From assembly GCF_900143095.1 (NCBI RefSeq), contig NZ_FRDA01000003.1:124001-188000 (forward strand): a DNA stretch of 64,000 nt. Reading direction: 5' to 3'. The notes beneath the pieces are model-generated. The model had not been told where the DNA came from and ran no database searches. It saw only the letters and a list, made by a program, of their open reading frames with translations. Source of the DNA: Pseudomonas asturiensis (GTDB lineage: Bacteria; Pseudomonadota; Gammaproteobacteria; Pseudomonadales; Pseudomonadaceae). A program made the translations under genes and the position numbers. Positions 9,264 to 16,836 of the stretch are shown piece after piece; positions within the stretch are counted from its first letter, which is position 1; each line of letters starts with the position of its first letter.

Positions 9264-9930
9264 TGCGGTTCTCCAGCACATAGCCCATGCCGCGAATGGT
9301 GTGCAGCAACTTGTGCTCGTGCGGGCCGTCGAGCTTGGCACGCAGGCGCTTGATCGCGACCTCGACCACGTTGGTGTCACTGTCGAAATTGATGTCCCAG
9401 ACCATCTCGGCAATGGCCGTCTTGGAGAGGATTTCCCCCTGGCGTCGAGCGAGTACGCTCAGCAGTGAAAACTCCTTGGCGGTCAGTTCCAGGCGCGCTC
9501 CGGCACGGGTCGCCTTGCGACTGATGAGGTCGATCCACAGATCAGCGATGCTGATCTGCACAGGCTCGTGGCCGCCGCTGCGCCGGGTCAGCGCTTGCAG
9601 GCGCGCCACCAGTTCGAGAAACGAGAACGGTTTGCCCAGGTAATCGTCGGCGCCTTCACGCAACCCGCGAATGCGGTCATCGACCTGCTCGCGGGCGGTG
9701 AGCATGATGACGGGCGTCTGCTTGCGCGCCCGCAATGCGCGCAACACACCGAAGCCGTCCAGGCCGGGCAGCATCACGTCCAGAATCATCACGGCGTAAT
9801 CGTTTTCCAGCCCCAGGTGCAGCCCTTCAATCCCGTCGCGGGCCACGTCCACGGCATAGCCTTGTTCTGTGAGACCGCGACGCAGGTAGTCCGCGGTTTT
9901 CTCTTCGTCTTCGATAATCAGCACGCGCAT
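9253..9930 (-). CDS. OmpR-family response regulator (CopR/IrlR type)
   Basis: This 225-residue protein has a receiver domain (1-115) with acidic residues E7/D8, phospho-acceptor D51 (MILDVMLPGLDG) and KPF near 100, followed by a winged-helix DNA-binding domain (about 128-222, including LTAKEFSLLSVLARR and the VVEVAIKRLRAKLD recognition region). Its gene begins 10 bases after the RND pump gene ends and overlaps the kinase gene. The pair probably autoregulates the four-gene operon. I found no obvious binding-site repeat upstream of the adaptor gene. Confidence 0.93.
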   Translation of the reverse strand: MRVLIIEDEEKTADYLRRGLTEQGYAVDVARDGIEGLHLGLENDYAVMILDVMLPGLDGFGVLRALRARKQTPVIMLTAREQVDDRIRGLREGADDYLGKPFSFLELVARLQALTRRSGGHEPVQISIADLWIDLISRKATRAGARLELTAKEFSLLSVLARRQGEILSKTAIAEMVWDINFDSDTNVVEVAIKRLRAKLDGPHEHKLLHTIRGMGYVLENRSAD

Positions 9931-9940
9931 GAAGCGACTC

Positions 9941-12900
9941 TCACTCGTGAATGACCAGTGCGGGCGCAGGCGCGGGATGACGCCGATGGAATAGCCGCTC
10001 CAGTTGCAGGTAGATGACGGGTGTTGTGAACAACGTCAGCATCTGGCTCACCAGCAGCCCGCCAACCACGGCGATGCCCAGTGGCTGACGCAGTTCTGCA
10101 CCGACGCCGAAGCCCAGCATCAACGGCAGCGCGCCAAGCAGTGCAGCCAGCGTGGTCATGATGATGGGTCGAAAGCGGGTCATGCAGGCTTCGTAGATCG
10201 CTTCCTGAGGCGTCAGCCCCTGCTCGCGTTGCGCCTGCAAGGCAAAGTCGACCAGCAGGATACCGTTCTTCTTGACGATGCCGATCAGCAGTACTACGCC
10301 AATCAGCGCCATGATGGAGAAGTCCTGACCCATCATCCACAGCAGCAGTAATGCGCCGATGCCCGCAGACGGCAGCGTCGAGATGATGGTCAGCGGGTGC
10401 ACGAAGCTTTCGTACAGCACGCCCAGAATGATGTACACCGCCACCAGTGCGGCGAGGATCAGCCATGGCTGGTTGGCCAGCGAGCTCTGGAACGCCTGAG
10501 CTGCCCCCTGGAAACTACCGATGATCGAGGCGGGCATGCCGATCTCGGCCTTGGCCTCGTCGAGCATGCGCACGGCATCGCCCAATGCAACGCCGGACGC
10601 CAGGTTGAATGACAGGTTGGCCGCTGGAAACATGCCGTCGTGGCTGATCGACAACGGCCCCATGCGTGGCGCGCTGACTTTCGCCAGGGCCGACAGCGGC
10701 ACCATTTCGTTGGTCAGCGGCGAGCGGAGGTAGAAGTAGGCCAGGCTCTCGGCCTTGCCGCGTTGCTGGGCGTCGAGTTCGAGGATCACTTTGTACTGGT
10801 TGACCTCGGTTTGGTATTCGCTGATCTGCCGCTGACCGAACGCGTCATACAAGGCCTGGTCGACGTTGGCCGTGGTCAGCCCGAAGCGTGCTGCGGCGCT
10901 GCGGTCGATGTCGATGTGCGTCACGCTGCCGCCCAGTTGCAGGTCGTTGGACAGGTCGCGGAAGGCCGGGTTTTCACGCAGTTTTTCAGTCAGACGCTGG
11001 GTCCAGGTGTTGAGCAGTGGCCCGTCGTTGCTCTTGAGCACGTATTGATACTGGCTGCGGCTGGGGCCGGAACTGAGGTTGATGTCTTGCCCGGCACGCA
11101 GGTAAAGGACGATACCGGGCACCTTGGCCAGCTTGGGGCGCAGGCGGTCGATGAACTCACTGACCGACACATCGCGTTCAGCGCGCGGCTTGAGTGAAAT
11201 CCAGAACCTGCCGTTGGCGATGGTCTGGTTGCTGCCCGACACACCGACCGAATGGGAGAACGCCAGTACTGCCGGGTCGGCACCGACGATTTTGGCCAGC
11301 GCCAGGTGTTTTTCCACCATGTCCGGGTAGGAAATGTCGGCGGCGGCCTCGGTGGTCCCCAGAGCGAAGGCCGTATCCTGAATCGGGAAGAAACCCTTCG
11401 GGATGATGATGTAACCCACTACGGCAAGGCCCAGGGTCAGGCCGAACACACCGAGCATGATCCGCTGGTGTGCCAGCGCTTTACGCAGGCCTCGCTCGTA
11501 AGTGGCCAGCAAGCGCTCGCCGAAGCCCGGTCTGGAATGCTTGGCGTGCGACGGCGCACGCATGAACAGCGCTGCCAGCGTTGGCGCCAGGGTCAGCGAC
11601 ACCACCACCGAAATCAGAATGGTCGCGGTGGCCGTCAGGGCAAATTCCTTGAACAGTCGCCCGACCACGCCGCCCATGAACAGCAGCGGAATGAACGCCG
11701 CGATCAGCGAGAAACTGATCGAGACCACTGTGAAGCCGATTTCCCCGGAGCCTCTGATCGCCGCCTCGCGCATGCCTTGTCCGGCTTCAAGGTGTCGGTG
11801 GATGTTCTCCACCACCACAATGGCATCGTCCACCACAAAGCCCACGGCGACCACAATCGCCACCAGTGTCAGGTTGTTCAGGCTGAAACCGAACAGGTAC
11901 ATCATCGCGAAGCTGGCGATCAGCGAGACCCCCAGCACCGCACTGACGATCAGGGTCGCCGACAGCTGACGCAGGAACAGCGCCATGACGGCGACCACCA
12001 GCAGCACGGCAATCAGCAGCGTCAGCTCCACTTCGTGCAGTGAGGCGCGAATGGTGCGGGTCCGGTCGTTAAGCACCGAGACGTCGACCGCGGCGGGGAG
12101 CATTTCCTGCAGGCGCGGCAGTTCGCGCTGAATGCGATCGACCGTTTCGACAATGTTGGCGCCGGGCTGGCGAAAGATGGCGATGTTGACGCCCTGCTGA
12201 TCGCCCGACCACGCCTTGACGTAAGCGTTTTCCGAACCGTTGACGACCCGAGCCACATCACTCAGGTGCACCGGCGCGCCATCCTTGTACGAGACGATCA
12301 ACTGCGCGTAATCCTGCGGCTTGAACAACTGGTCGTTGGACGACAGCGTCGAGATGCTGTCCTTGCCATACAGCGCGCCCTTGGCCAGGTTCAGGCTGGT
12401 CTGTTGCACGGCCTGGCGAATGTCGGCGAGGGTCAGGCCCAGCGCGGCGAGCTTCTCGGGAGCGGCCTGTACGCGAATCGCCGGGCGTTGCTGGCCGGTG
12501 ATGAACACCTGCCCCACGCCTTCGACCTGGCTGAGTTGCCGCGCCAGAATGGTTTCGGTCACGTCGCTCAGTTCGGTGCCCGGCATCAGGCTGGAGCTGA
12601 CGCTGAGGATCAGGACCGGGCTGTCGGCCGGGTTGACCTTGCGCCAGGTCGGCAGGTTGGGCATGTCGGCGGGCAGGCGTCCGGCGGCAGTGTTGATCGC
12701 GGCCTGTACTTCCTGAGCGGCGGTGTCGATGCTCTTGTTGAGGGTGAACTGCAAGGTCAGGTTGGTCGACCCCAGCGCGCTGCTGGAGGTCATTTGCGTC
12801 ATGCCCGGTATTGCACTGAACTGCACTTCAAGGGGCGTGGCGACAGACGACGCCATGGTTTCCGGACTTGCGCCGGGAAGCTGGGCGCTGACCTGGATGG

Positions 12901-13042
12901 TGGGGAATTCGGCTTCCGGCAACGGCGCAACGGGCAGGCGCGGAAAGGCGATGACCCCCAGCAGCACCAGCGCGAAGGTCAGCAGCAAGGTGGCGACCGG
13001 GTGGTCGATGCACCACGCCGATACCGAACCTCGGCCCTTCAT
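9941..13042 (-). CDS. RND efflux transporter, HAE1/MdtB-MuxB type
   Basis: This 1033-residue inner-membrane proton/drug antiporter has the 12-helix RND layout. The N-terminal helix (PVATLLLTFALVLLGVIAFP) is followed by a large periplasmic loop, then helices 2-6 with the proton-relay Asp pair in VGFVVDDAIVVVENI, a second large loop and the C-terminal helices ending ALLGALPLMLGFG-VGAELRQPLG. The Asp pair marks a drug-type pump rather than a CusA-type metal pump, although the downstream two-component pair looks metal-type. The start overlaps the adaptor gene by 4 bases. No outer-membrane factor gene is present, so it must use one encoded elsewhere. Confidence 0.93.
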   Translation of the reverse strand: MKGRGSVSAWCIDHPVATLLLTFALVLLGVIAFPRLPVAPLPEAEFPTIQVSAQLPGASPETMASSVATPLEVQFSAIPGMTQMTSSSALGSTNLTLQFTLNKSIDTAAQEVQAAINTAAGRLPADMPNLPTWRKVNPADSPVLILSVSSSLMPGTELSDVTETILARQLSQVEGVGQVFITGQQRPAIRVQAAPEKLAALGLTLADIRQAVQQTSLNLAKGALYGKDSISTLSSNDQLFKPQDYAQLIVSYKDGAPVHLSDVARVVNGSENAYVKAWSGDQQGVNIAIFRQPGANIVETVDRIQRELPRLQEMLPAAVDVSVLNDRTRTIRASLHEVELTLLIAVLLVVAVMALFLRQLSATLIVSAVLGVSLIASFAMMYLFGFSLNNLTLVAIVVAVGFVVDDAIVVVENIHRHLEAGQGMREAAIRGSGEIGFTVVSISFSLIAAFIPLLFMGGVVGRLFKEFALTATATILISVVVSLTLAPTLAALFMRAPSHAKHSRPGFGERLLATYERGLRKALAHQRIMLGVFGLTLGLAVVGYIIIPKGFFPIQDTAFALGTTEAAADISYPDMVEKHLALAKIVGADPAVLAFSHSVGVSGSNQTIANGRFWISLKPRAERDVSVSEFIDRLRPKLAKVPGIVLYLRAGQDINLSSGPSRSQYQYVLKSNDGPLLNTWTQRLTEKLRENPAFRDLSNDLQLGGSVTHIDIDRSAAARFGLTTANVDQALYDAFGQRQISEYQTEVNQYKVILELDAQQRGKAESLAYFYLRSPLTNEMVPLSALAKVSAPRMGPLSISHDGMFPAANLSFNLASGVALGDAVRMLDEAKAEIGMPASIIGSFQGAAQAFQSSLANQPWLILAALVAVYIILGVLYESFVHPLTIISTLPSAGIGALLLLWMMGQDFSIMALIGVVLLIGIVKKNGILLVDFALQAQREQGLTPQEAIYEACMTRFRPIIMTTLAALLGALPLMLGFGVGAELRQPLGIAVVGGLLVSQMLTLFTTPVIYLQLERLFHRRHPAPAPALVIHE

Positions 13043-14205
13043 AACGCGCGCTCCACGTTTGCTGTGCGGTTGTCATTGGCTGCGCCGCTCAGCACGTCGA
13101 CCGACACCCCCGGCTTGAGGCGCGACTGGCCATCACTGACCAGCGTGTCTCCGGCCTGCGGGCCGCTGATCAGGATTTGCTCGCTGTCCTGATACAGCAC
13201 TTTGACCGGCACCACCTCGACCTTTTTATCGGCCGTGACCCGGTAGACAAAATGTTGATCCATGCCGCGCTGTACCACCTGAGGTGTGACCTTGAGCGAG
13301 TTGCGCTCGATGCCGGTCTGGATCTTCACGGTCACCAGTTGCCCCGGCCAGAGCTTCTCGCCAGGGTTCTGGAACTGCGCCTTGGCGCGGATCGTACCGG
13401 TGGTCGCCGAGACCTGATTGTCGATCAACGACAGGGTGCCTTCGCCGAGCAACAGACCGTTGGCCGCGCTGTCACCCTGATAGGCCTTGACCACCGCGCG
13501 TGTTGTGTTGCCGATCAGCCCTTGCAGGGTGGGCAGCATTTGTTGCGGCAAGGAGAATTCCACTGAAATCGGGTCGATCTGGGTCACGGAGAACAGCCCG
13601 GCGGCATCCGTCACCCGCATGAAGTTGCCCTCATCCACATTGCGAATCCCGACCCGGCCACTCACCGGGGAGCGTATCTGTGTATAGGAAAGCTGGACCT
13701 GCGCGGCATTGATGCTCGCTTCGTTGCCCTGCGCAGTAGCGCTCAACTGCCTGACCAGCGCCTGTTGCTGGTCATAGGTCTGCCTGGAGATGCCGTTGTC
13801 TTCGGTGAGCTGGCGATAGCGTTTGAGGTCGAGCTGGGCGACGTCCAGTTGAGCCTTGCTCTGCGCCAGTTGCGCACGGGCCTGCTCCAGTGACGCGCGA
13901 ATCGACCGGTCATCCAGCGTGGCCAGCAGCTCGCCGACCTTGACCTGCTGGCCTTCCTTGACCAGCACTTTGGTCAGGATGCCGTCCACTTGCGGGCGGA
14001 TCACCACGCTTTGCAACGACAGCACCGAACCGATGCCGGTCACGAAACGCGGTACGTCCTCGACCTGCACCGTGACCACTTTGACAGGGATTGCGGCAGG
14101 TGCACTTTTCTGTGCCTTGGCAGGGCGTGTCAGGCTCCAGGCGACCACCGCGATCAGGAGGGCGATCAGGGCGACGGCAGTGACAGTCAGGGTCTGTTTA
14201 CGCAT
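13039..14205 (-). CDS. RND periplasmic adaptor (membrane fusion protein)
   Basis: This 388-residue MdtA/AcrA-like adaptor has an N-terminal membrane anchor (about 6-26, no lipobox cysteine), a lipoyl/barrel-sandwich half (KVVTVQVEDV, VDGILTKVLVKEGQQVKVGELLATLDD), an alpha-hairpin (about 100-165), the second lipoyl half (YTQIRSPVSGRVGIRNVDEGN) and beta-barrel and membrane-proximal domains. It bridges the pump to an outer-membrane channel. It is the first gene of the adaptor, pump, regulator, kinase operon; the operon promoter should lie in the 295 bases before the fimbrial genes. Confidence 0.93.
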   Translation of the reverse strand: MRKQTLTVTAVALIALLIAVVAWSLTRPAKAQKSAPAAIPVKVVTVQVEDVPRFVTGIGSVLSLQSVVIRPQVDGILTKVLVKEGQQVKVGELLATLDDRSIRASLEQARAQLAQSKAQLDVAQLDLKRYRQLTEDNGISRQTYDQQQALVRQLSATAQGNEASINAAQVQLSYTQIRSPVSGRVGIRNVDEGNFMRVTDAAGLFSVTQIDPISVEFSLPQQMLPTLQGLIGNTTRAVVKAYQGDSAANGLLLGEGTLSLIDNQVSATTGTIRAKAQFQNPGEKLWPGQLVTVKIQTGIERNSLKVTPQVVQRGMDQHFVYRVTADKKVEVVPVKVLYQDSEQILISGPQAGDTLVSDGQSRLKPGVSVDVLSGAANDNRTANVERAL

Positions 14206-14500
14206 GTGGAAAAGGCGCCGGAAGAGTCAGAGTGAAAGCAACGAAGGTTATGGCTTTCCTTATAGCCTGCAAACCCGGTCAGCAGAATGACTTTCAGCTG
14301 TCAGGATTGTCAGGAAGCCGCCACACGAATTGCGCGCGATCAAGAAAACCCAAGTGTGGGCGATATAACGGTAGAGGGTACGCGCGTCCAGATAATGAGT
14401 GAGTCCTAGGATAATTCCTACTCCTTCCTAAGGTAATTTCTGGCGTCGTGTTGATCCTTCAACTTAACTCAGCGTTTCGGCTTATCTTGTGGGGTCTGGC
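14206..14500. other. Divergent intergenic region between RND operon and fimbrial cluster
   Basis: This stretch separates the minus-strand adaptor gene from the plus-strand fimbrial cluster and must hold both promoters. It contains AT-rich runs (CTAGGATAATTCCTA, CTTCCTAAGGTAA) near 14405-14440. I could not assign a specific promoter or operator with confidence. Confidence 0.4.
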
Positions 14501-14884
14501 ATGAACAATACCGCGTTATTAGGCAACCGCGTTCTGCAGGTGCTGTTCGCTCGCCCCGTGCGTGCGACGGGACTGTGTATTCCCTTGCTGTTTTCGCCAG
14601 CACTTTGTTTTGCCGGAGCCGGGGCGATGAGTTTTCACGGCAGTGTGGTCAATGCCGGTTGCGAAGTGTCGGCCGTTGATAGCCAACGTTCGGGTGAGTA
14701 CTTGCGTTTCTTGCAGGCAACTCCAGATGTCACGCTTCAAGTCAGTACAGTTAATCCTAATTGTTCTGCACAGTTTGTCTCGTTCAGTGTGCACTACGAG
14801 GCGATTCCCGATACCCGCCGGAACGACGCGTCCGCACCCTTGATAACGTCGCGTTCGGGTCTGGTGACATTGACCTATCAGTGA
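14501..14884 (+). CDS. Short type 1 pilin-like secreted protein
   Basis: This 127-residue protein has a long N-terminal region with a hydrophobic segment ending ALCFA-GA, a probable signal peptide. It then has FHGSVVNAGCEV, the first-strand cysteine motif of type 1 pilins, a second Cys (VNPNCSAQF) able to form the usual disulfide, and the C-terminal LVTLTYQ with the penultimate-Tyr pattern of pilins. It is shorter than standard pilins (about 160-190 residues), so it may be a minor or anchor subunit. It starts the fimbrial cluster, 330 bases before the major pilin gene. The role is inferred from motif and context. Confidence 0.6.
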   Translation: MNNTALLGNRVLQVLFARPVRATGLCIPLLFSPALCFAGAGAMSFHGSVVNAGCEVSAVDSQRSGEYLRFLQATPDVTLQVSTVNPNCSAQFVSFSVHYEAIPDTRRNDASAPLITSRSGLVTLTYQ

Positions 14885-15214
14885 TGTCGTTGCGTTGAAA
14901 CCCTCCTGCATTGCGGCGCCTGGCGCGATGCAACTTCTACTGCGGGCCTGCTCTGGCTGGCCTGTCACGTCAAAATGCATGTGTTCCAAATGCAAACATT
15001 TGCCTGATCTTTGCACGTGGGTATTGTGCGTAAGTCTTTAAGATCGTGGCGTGTACGGCACATCTCGTTAATCCTACAGAAAAGTACTGCGTTTCCTGTT
15101 GTGTTGTCCGTGCATTCAAAGTCTTCAGCCTGACAGCGATTAAAAAGTCTGAGACCTATAGTGCTCGCCGTCCGATGAGGGCACACACGAAACAACACAA
15201 GGATGGTAGTTAGC
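14885..15214. other. Intergenic region before the major pilin gene
   Basis: This 330-base stretch has no convincing gene. It is AT-richer than its surroundings towards the right end and contains TATAGT near 15155, a possible -10 element, suggesting that the major pilin gene has its own promoter. No clear -35 partner at normal spacing was found. Confidence 0.35.
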
Positions 15215-15799
15215 ATGAAAAAGCTTTCTCTGACACTGGCAGTCATGGGCGTAGTCGGTCTCGGCATGGCAGGTACTGCCAGCGCTGCGAATAACGGCAC
15301 ACTGATCTTTAACGGAACACTCACCAATATTTCCTGTGATGTTGCACCGGGCACGGGTGTAAGCCCCGGCAGCAACCCGGGTGAAATCAACGTGGACATG
15401 GGCAACGTATCGTTTTCCGATATCGGCCTGTCGAGCGACACCAAGTATGAAACCGCGACGCCGATCCAGTTACTGGTCAACTGCAGTGCGGGCGCCGATC
15501 AGTACAACATGGTGAAGATGCGTTTTACCGCACGCAATGGCAGCGGGCTGGACAACAACGACCCCAAACTGCTGCGCACCACCGGTGCGGCTGATGGTGT
15601 GGGCATCGGTCTGCTGAACGCCTCGAGTGTCCTGATGGACCTGAGTGGCACTGAAACCATCGACACCTCGCTGGTCAAGGACAGTGCTGGCGGTGCCACG
15701 GCCGAAATCAACTTCGGTGCGGTTTATGTGCTCAACGGTACACCGACCAATCCGGGTAATGCCGATGGCTTCATGCCGTTCGTGATGGACTACGAGTAA
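15215..15799 (+). CDS. Major fimbrial subunit (pilin)
   Basis: This 194-residue secreted pilin starts with a clean signal peptide (MKKLSLTLAVMGVVGLGMAGTASA, cut before ANNGT). Two cysteines (TNISCDV and LLVNCSAG) suit the pilin disulfide. The chain ends FVMDYE, with the penultimate Tyr typical of chaperone-usher pilins. I prefer the ATG at 15215, about 11 bases after AAGGA, over one 12 bases earlier that overlaps it. A strong hairpin directly follows the stop, as often seen where pilin mRNA is kept more abundant than the downstream assembly genes. Confidence 0.85.
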   Translation: MKKLSLTLAVMGVVGLGMAGTASAANNGTLIFNGTLTNISCDVAPGTGVSPGSNPGEINVDMGNVSFSDIGLSSDTKYETATPIQLLVNCSAGADQYNMVKMRFTARNGSGLDNNDPKLLRTTGAADGVGIGLLNASSVLMDLSGTETIDTSLVKDSAGGATAEINFGAVYVLNGTPTNPGNADGFMPFVMDYE

Positions 15800-15805
15800 C
15801 TGCCT

Positions 15806-15832
15806 GACAGGGCGGGCCTGGCTCGCCCTGTC
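15806..15832 (+). terminator. Hairpin between pilin and chaperone genes (partial terminator or RNA stabiliser)
   Basis: GACAGGGCG and CGCCCTGTC pair perfectly around GGCCTGGCT. No T-run follows, so it is more likely an attenuating or 3'-protecting stem-loop than a full terminator; the chaperone gene starts 28 bases later. Confidence 0.6.
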
Positions 15833-15860
15833 TCACGCCAATCAGAGACGAACAACCCGT

Positions 15861-16604
15861 ATGTTTTTCGACTGTATCCGTTGCATTGCGCTTGTCGTGA
15901 TGGGGTTAGCCGTGCCTTCGGTTCACGCCGGGATTGTGCTGAACACCACGCGTGTCATTTATCAGGGGACCGACAAGGAAGCGAGCCTGGGCGTCCAGAA
16001 CAGTGGCGCCGGAGAAATCCTTTTGCAGTCCTGGCTCGAAGCGCAGGGTTCTGCGGGCGAGGAAGCCGCGCAGAACCTGCCGTTTATCGTCACGCCAGCG
16101 TTGGCGCGTATGGCGGGCGGCAGTCGGCAACTGCTGCGCATCATTCATTCCGGGGCCGGCATGCCTGTGGACCGTGAGTCGGTGCTTTGGCTCAACGTTC
16201 AGGAAATTCCCCAGACGGCTGCGGAAAACACACTGCAGATCGCTATCCGTCAACGTATCAAGGTGTTCTTCCGGCCCGAGGGGCTGATCGGGGATCCGCT
16301 GCAGGCGCCTGAAAAACTGCGCTGGCGTCGCGGCGCAAACGTGCTGCATGTGGAAAACCCCGGCCCTTATCACGTCTCCATGCTCAGGCTTTCCGCTCGC
16401 CAGCGGGGTGCCGAACTGGCCAGTCTGGACCGCCAGATGCTTGCGCCACACCAAAGCCTGAGCCTGCCCCTTGCGGACGGCAGCAATGCTGCGCCTCTGG
16501 ATGTGAGCTTCATGAGCATCAACGACTTTGGCGGGCAGGTCGCGTACCGCAGCGTGCTGAGCGAAAACGGGGTGGGTTACGCCAGCAAGGCCGTGGATCG
16601 ATAG
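15861..16604 (+). CDS. Fimbrial periplasmic chaperone (PapD-like), first copy
   Basis: This 247-residue protein has a signal peptide (cut after VHA), then the two-domain PapD fold. The G1-donor region has TRVIYQGTDKEASLGVQN. The conserved SRQLLRIIHSG and VLWLNVQEIP segments and the IRQRIKVFFRPEGL motif with its basic anchor residues follow. It would fold pilin subunits in the periplasm and deliver them to the usher encoded next. The 232-base gap to the usher start contains a hairpin. A second chaperone gene follows the usher. Confidence 0.9.
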   Translation: MFFDCIRCIALVVMGLAVPSVHAGIVLNTTRVIYQGTDKEASLGVQNSGAGEILLQSWLEAQGSAGEEAAQNLPFIVTPALARMAGGSRQLLRIIHSGAGMPVDRESVLWLNVQEIPQTAAENTLQIAIRQRIKVFFRPEGLIGDPLQAPEKLRWRRGANVLHVENPGPYHVSMLRLSARQRGAELASLDRQMLAPHQSLSLPLADGSNAAPLDVSFMSINDFGGQVAYRSVLSENGVGYASKAVDR

Positions 16605-16764
16605 CACCCCGGCCCTTTATGAATGACGTTCATCGAATGCTTGTACATCAAGGTCCGTGCAAGACGACGGCCCTGTCGCCGTGCGCGCGTGAAGGGATTA
16701 CGCGATGTGCGGTCTATCCGACGTAGAGTGAAAATCGCTAATGGAATGGCATAAAAAAGACAAT

Positions 16765-16784
16765 GACGCTGCGATTGCAGCGTC
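16765..16784. repeat. Stem-loop upstream of the usher gene
   Basis: GACGCTGC and GCAGCGTC pair perfectly around GATT. It lies 53 bases before the chosen usher start and after an A-rich run. It could modulate usher expression, or on the minus strand (T-rich following sequence) block antisense transcription. No function is shown. Confidence 0.45.
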
Positions 16785-16836
16785 CCTTCGCCCCTGTCCC
16801 GAACGGGGTAAAAGACGTTGCTCAATCAGGCTGCGC

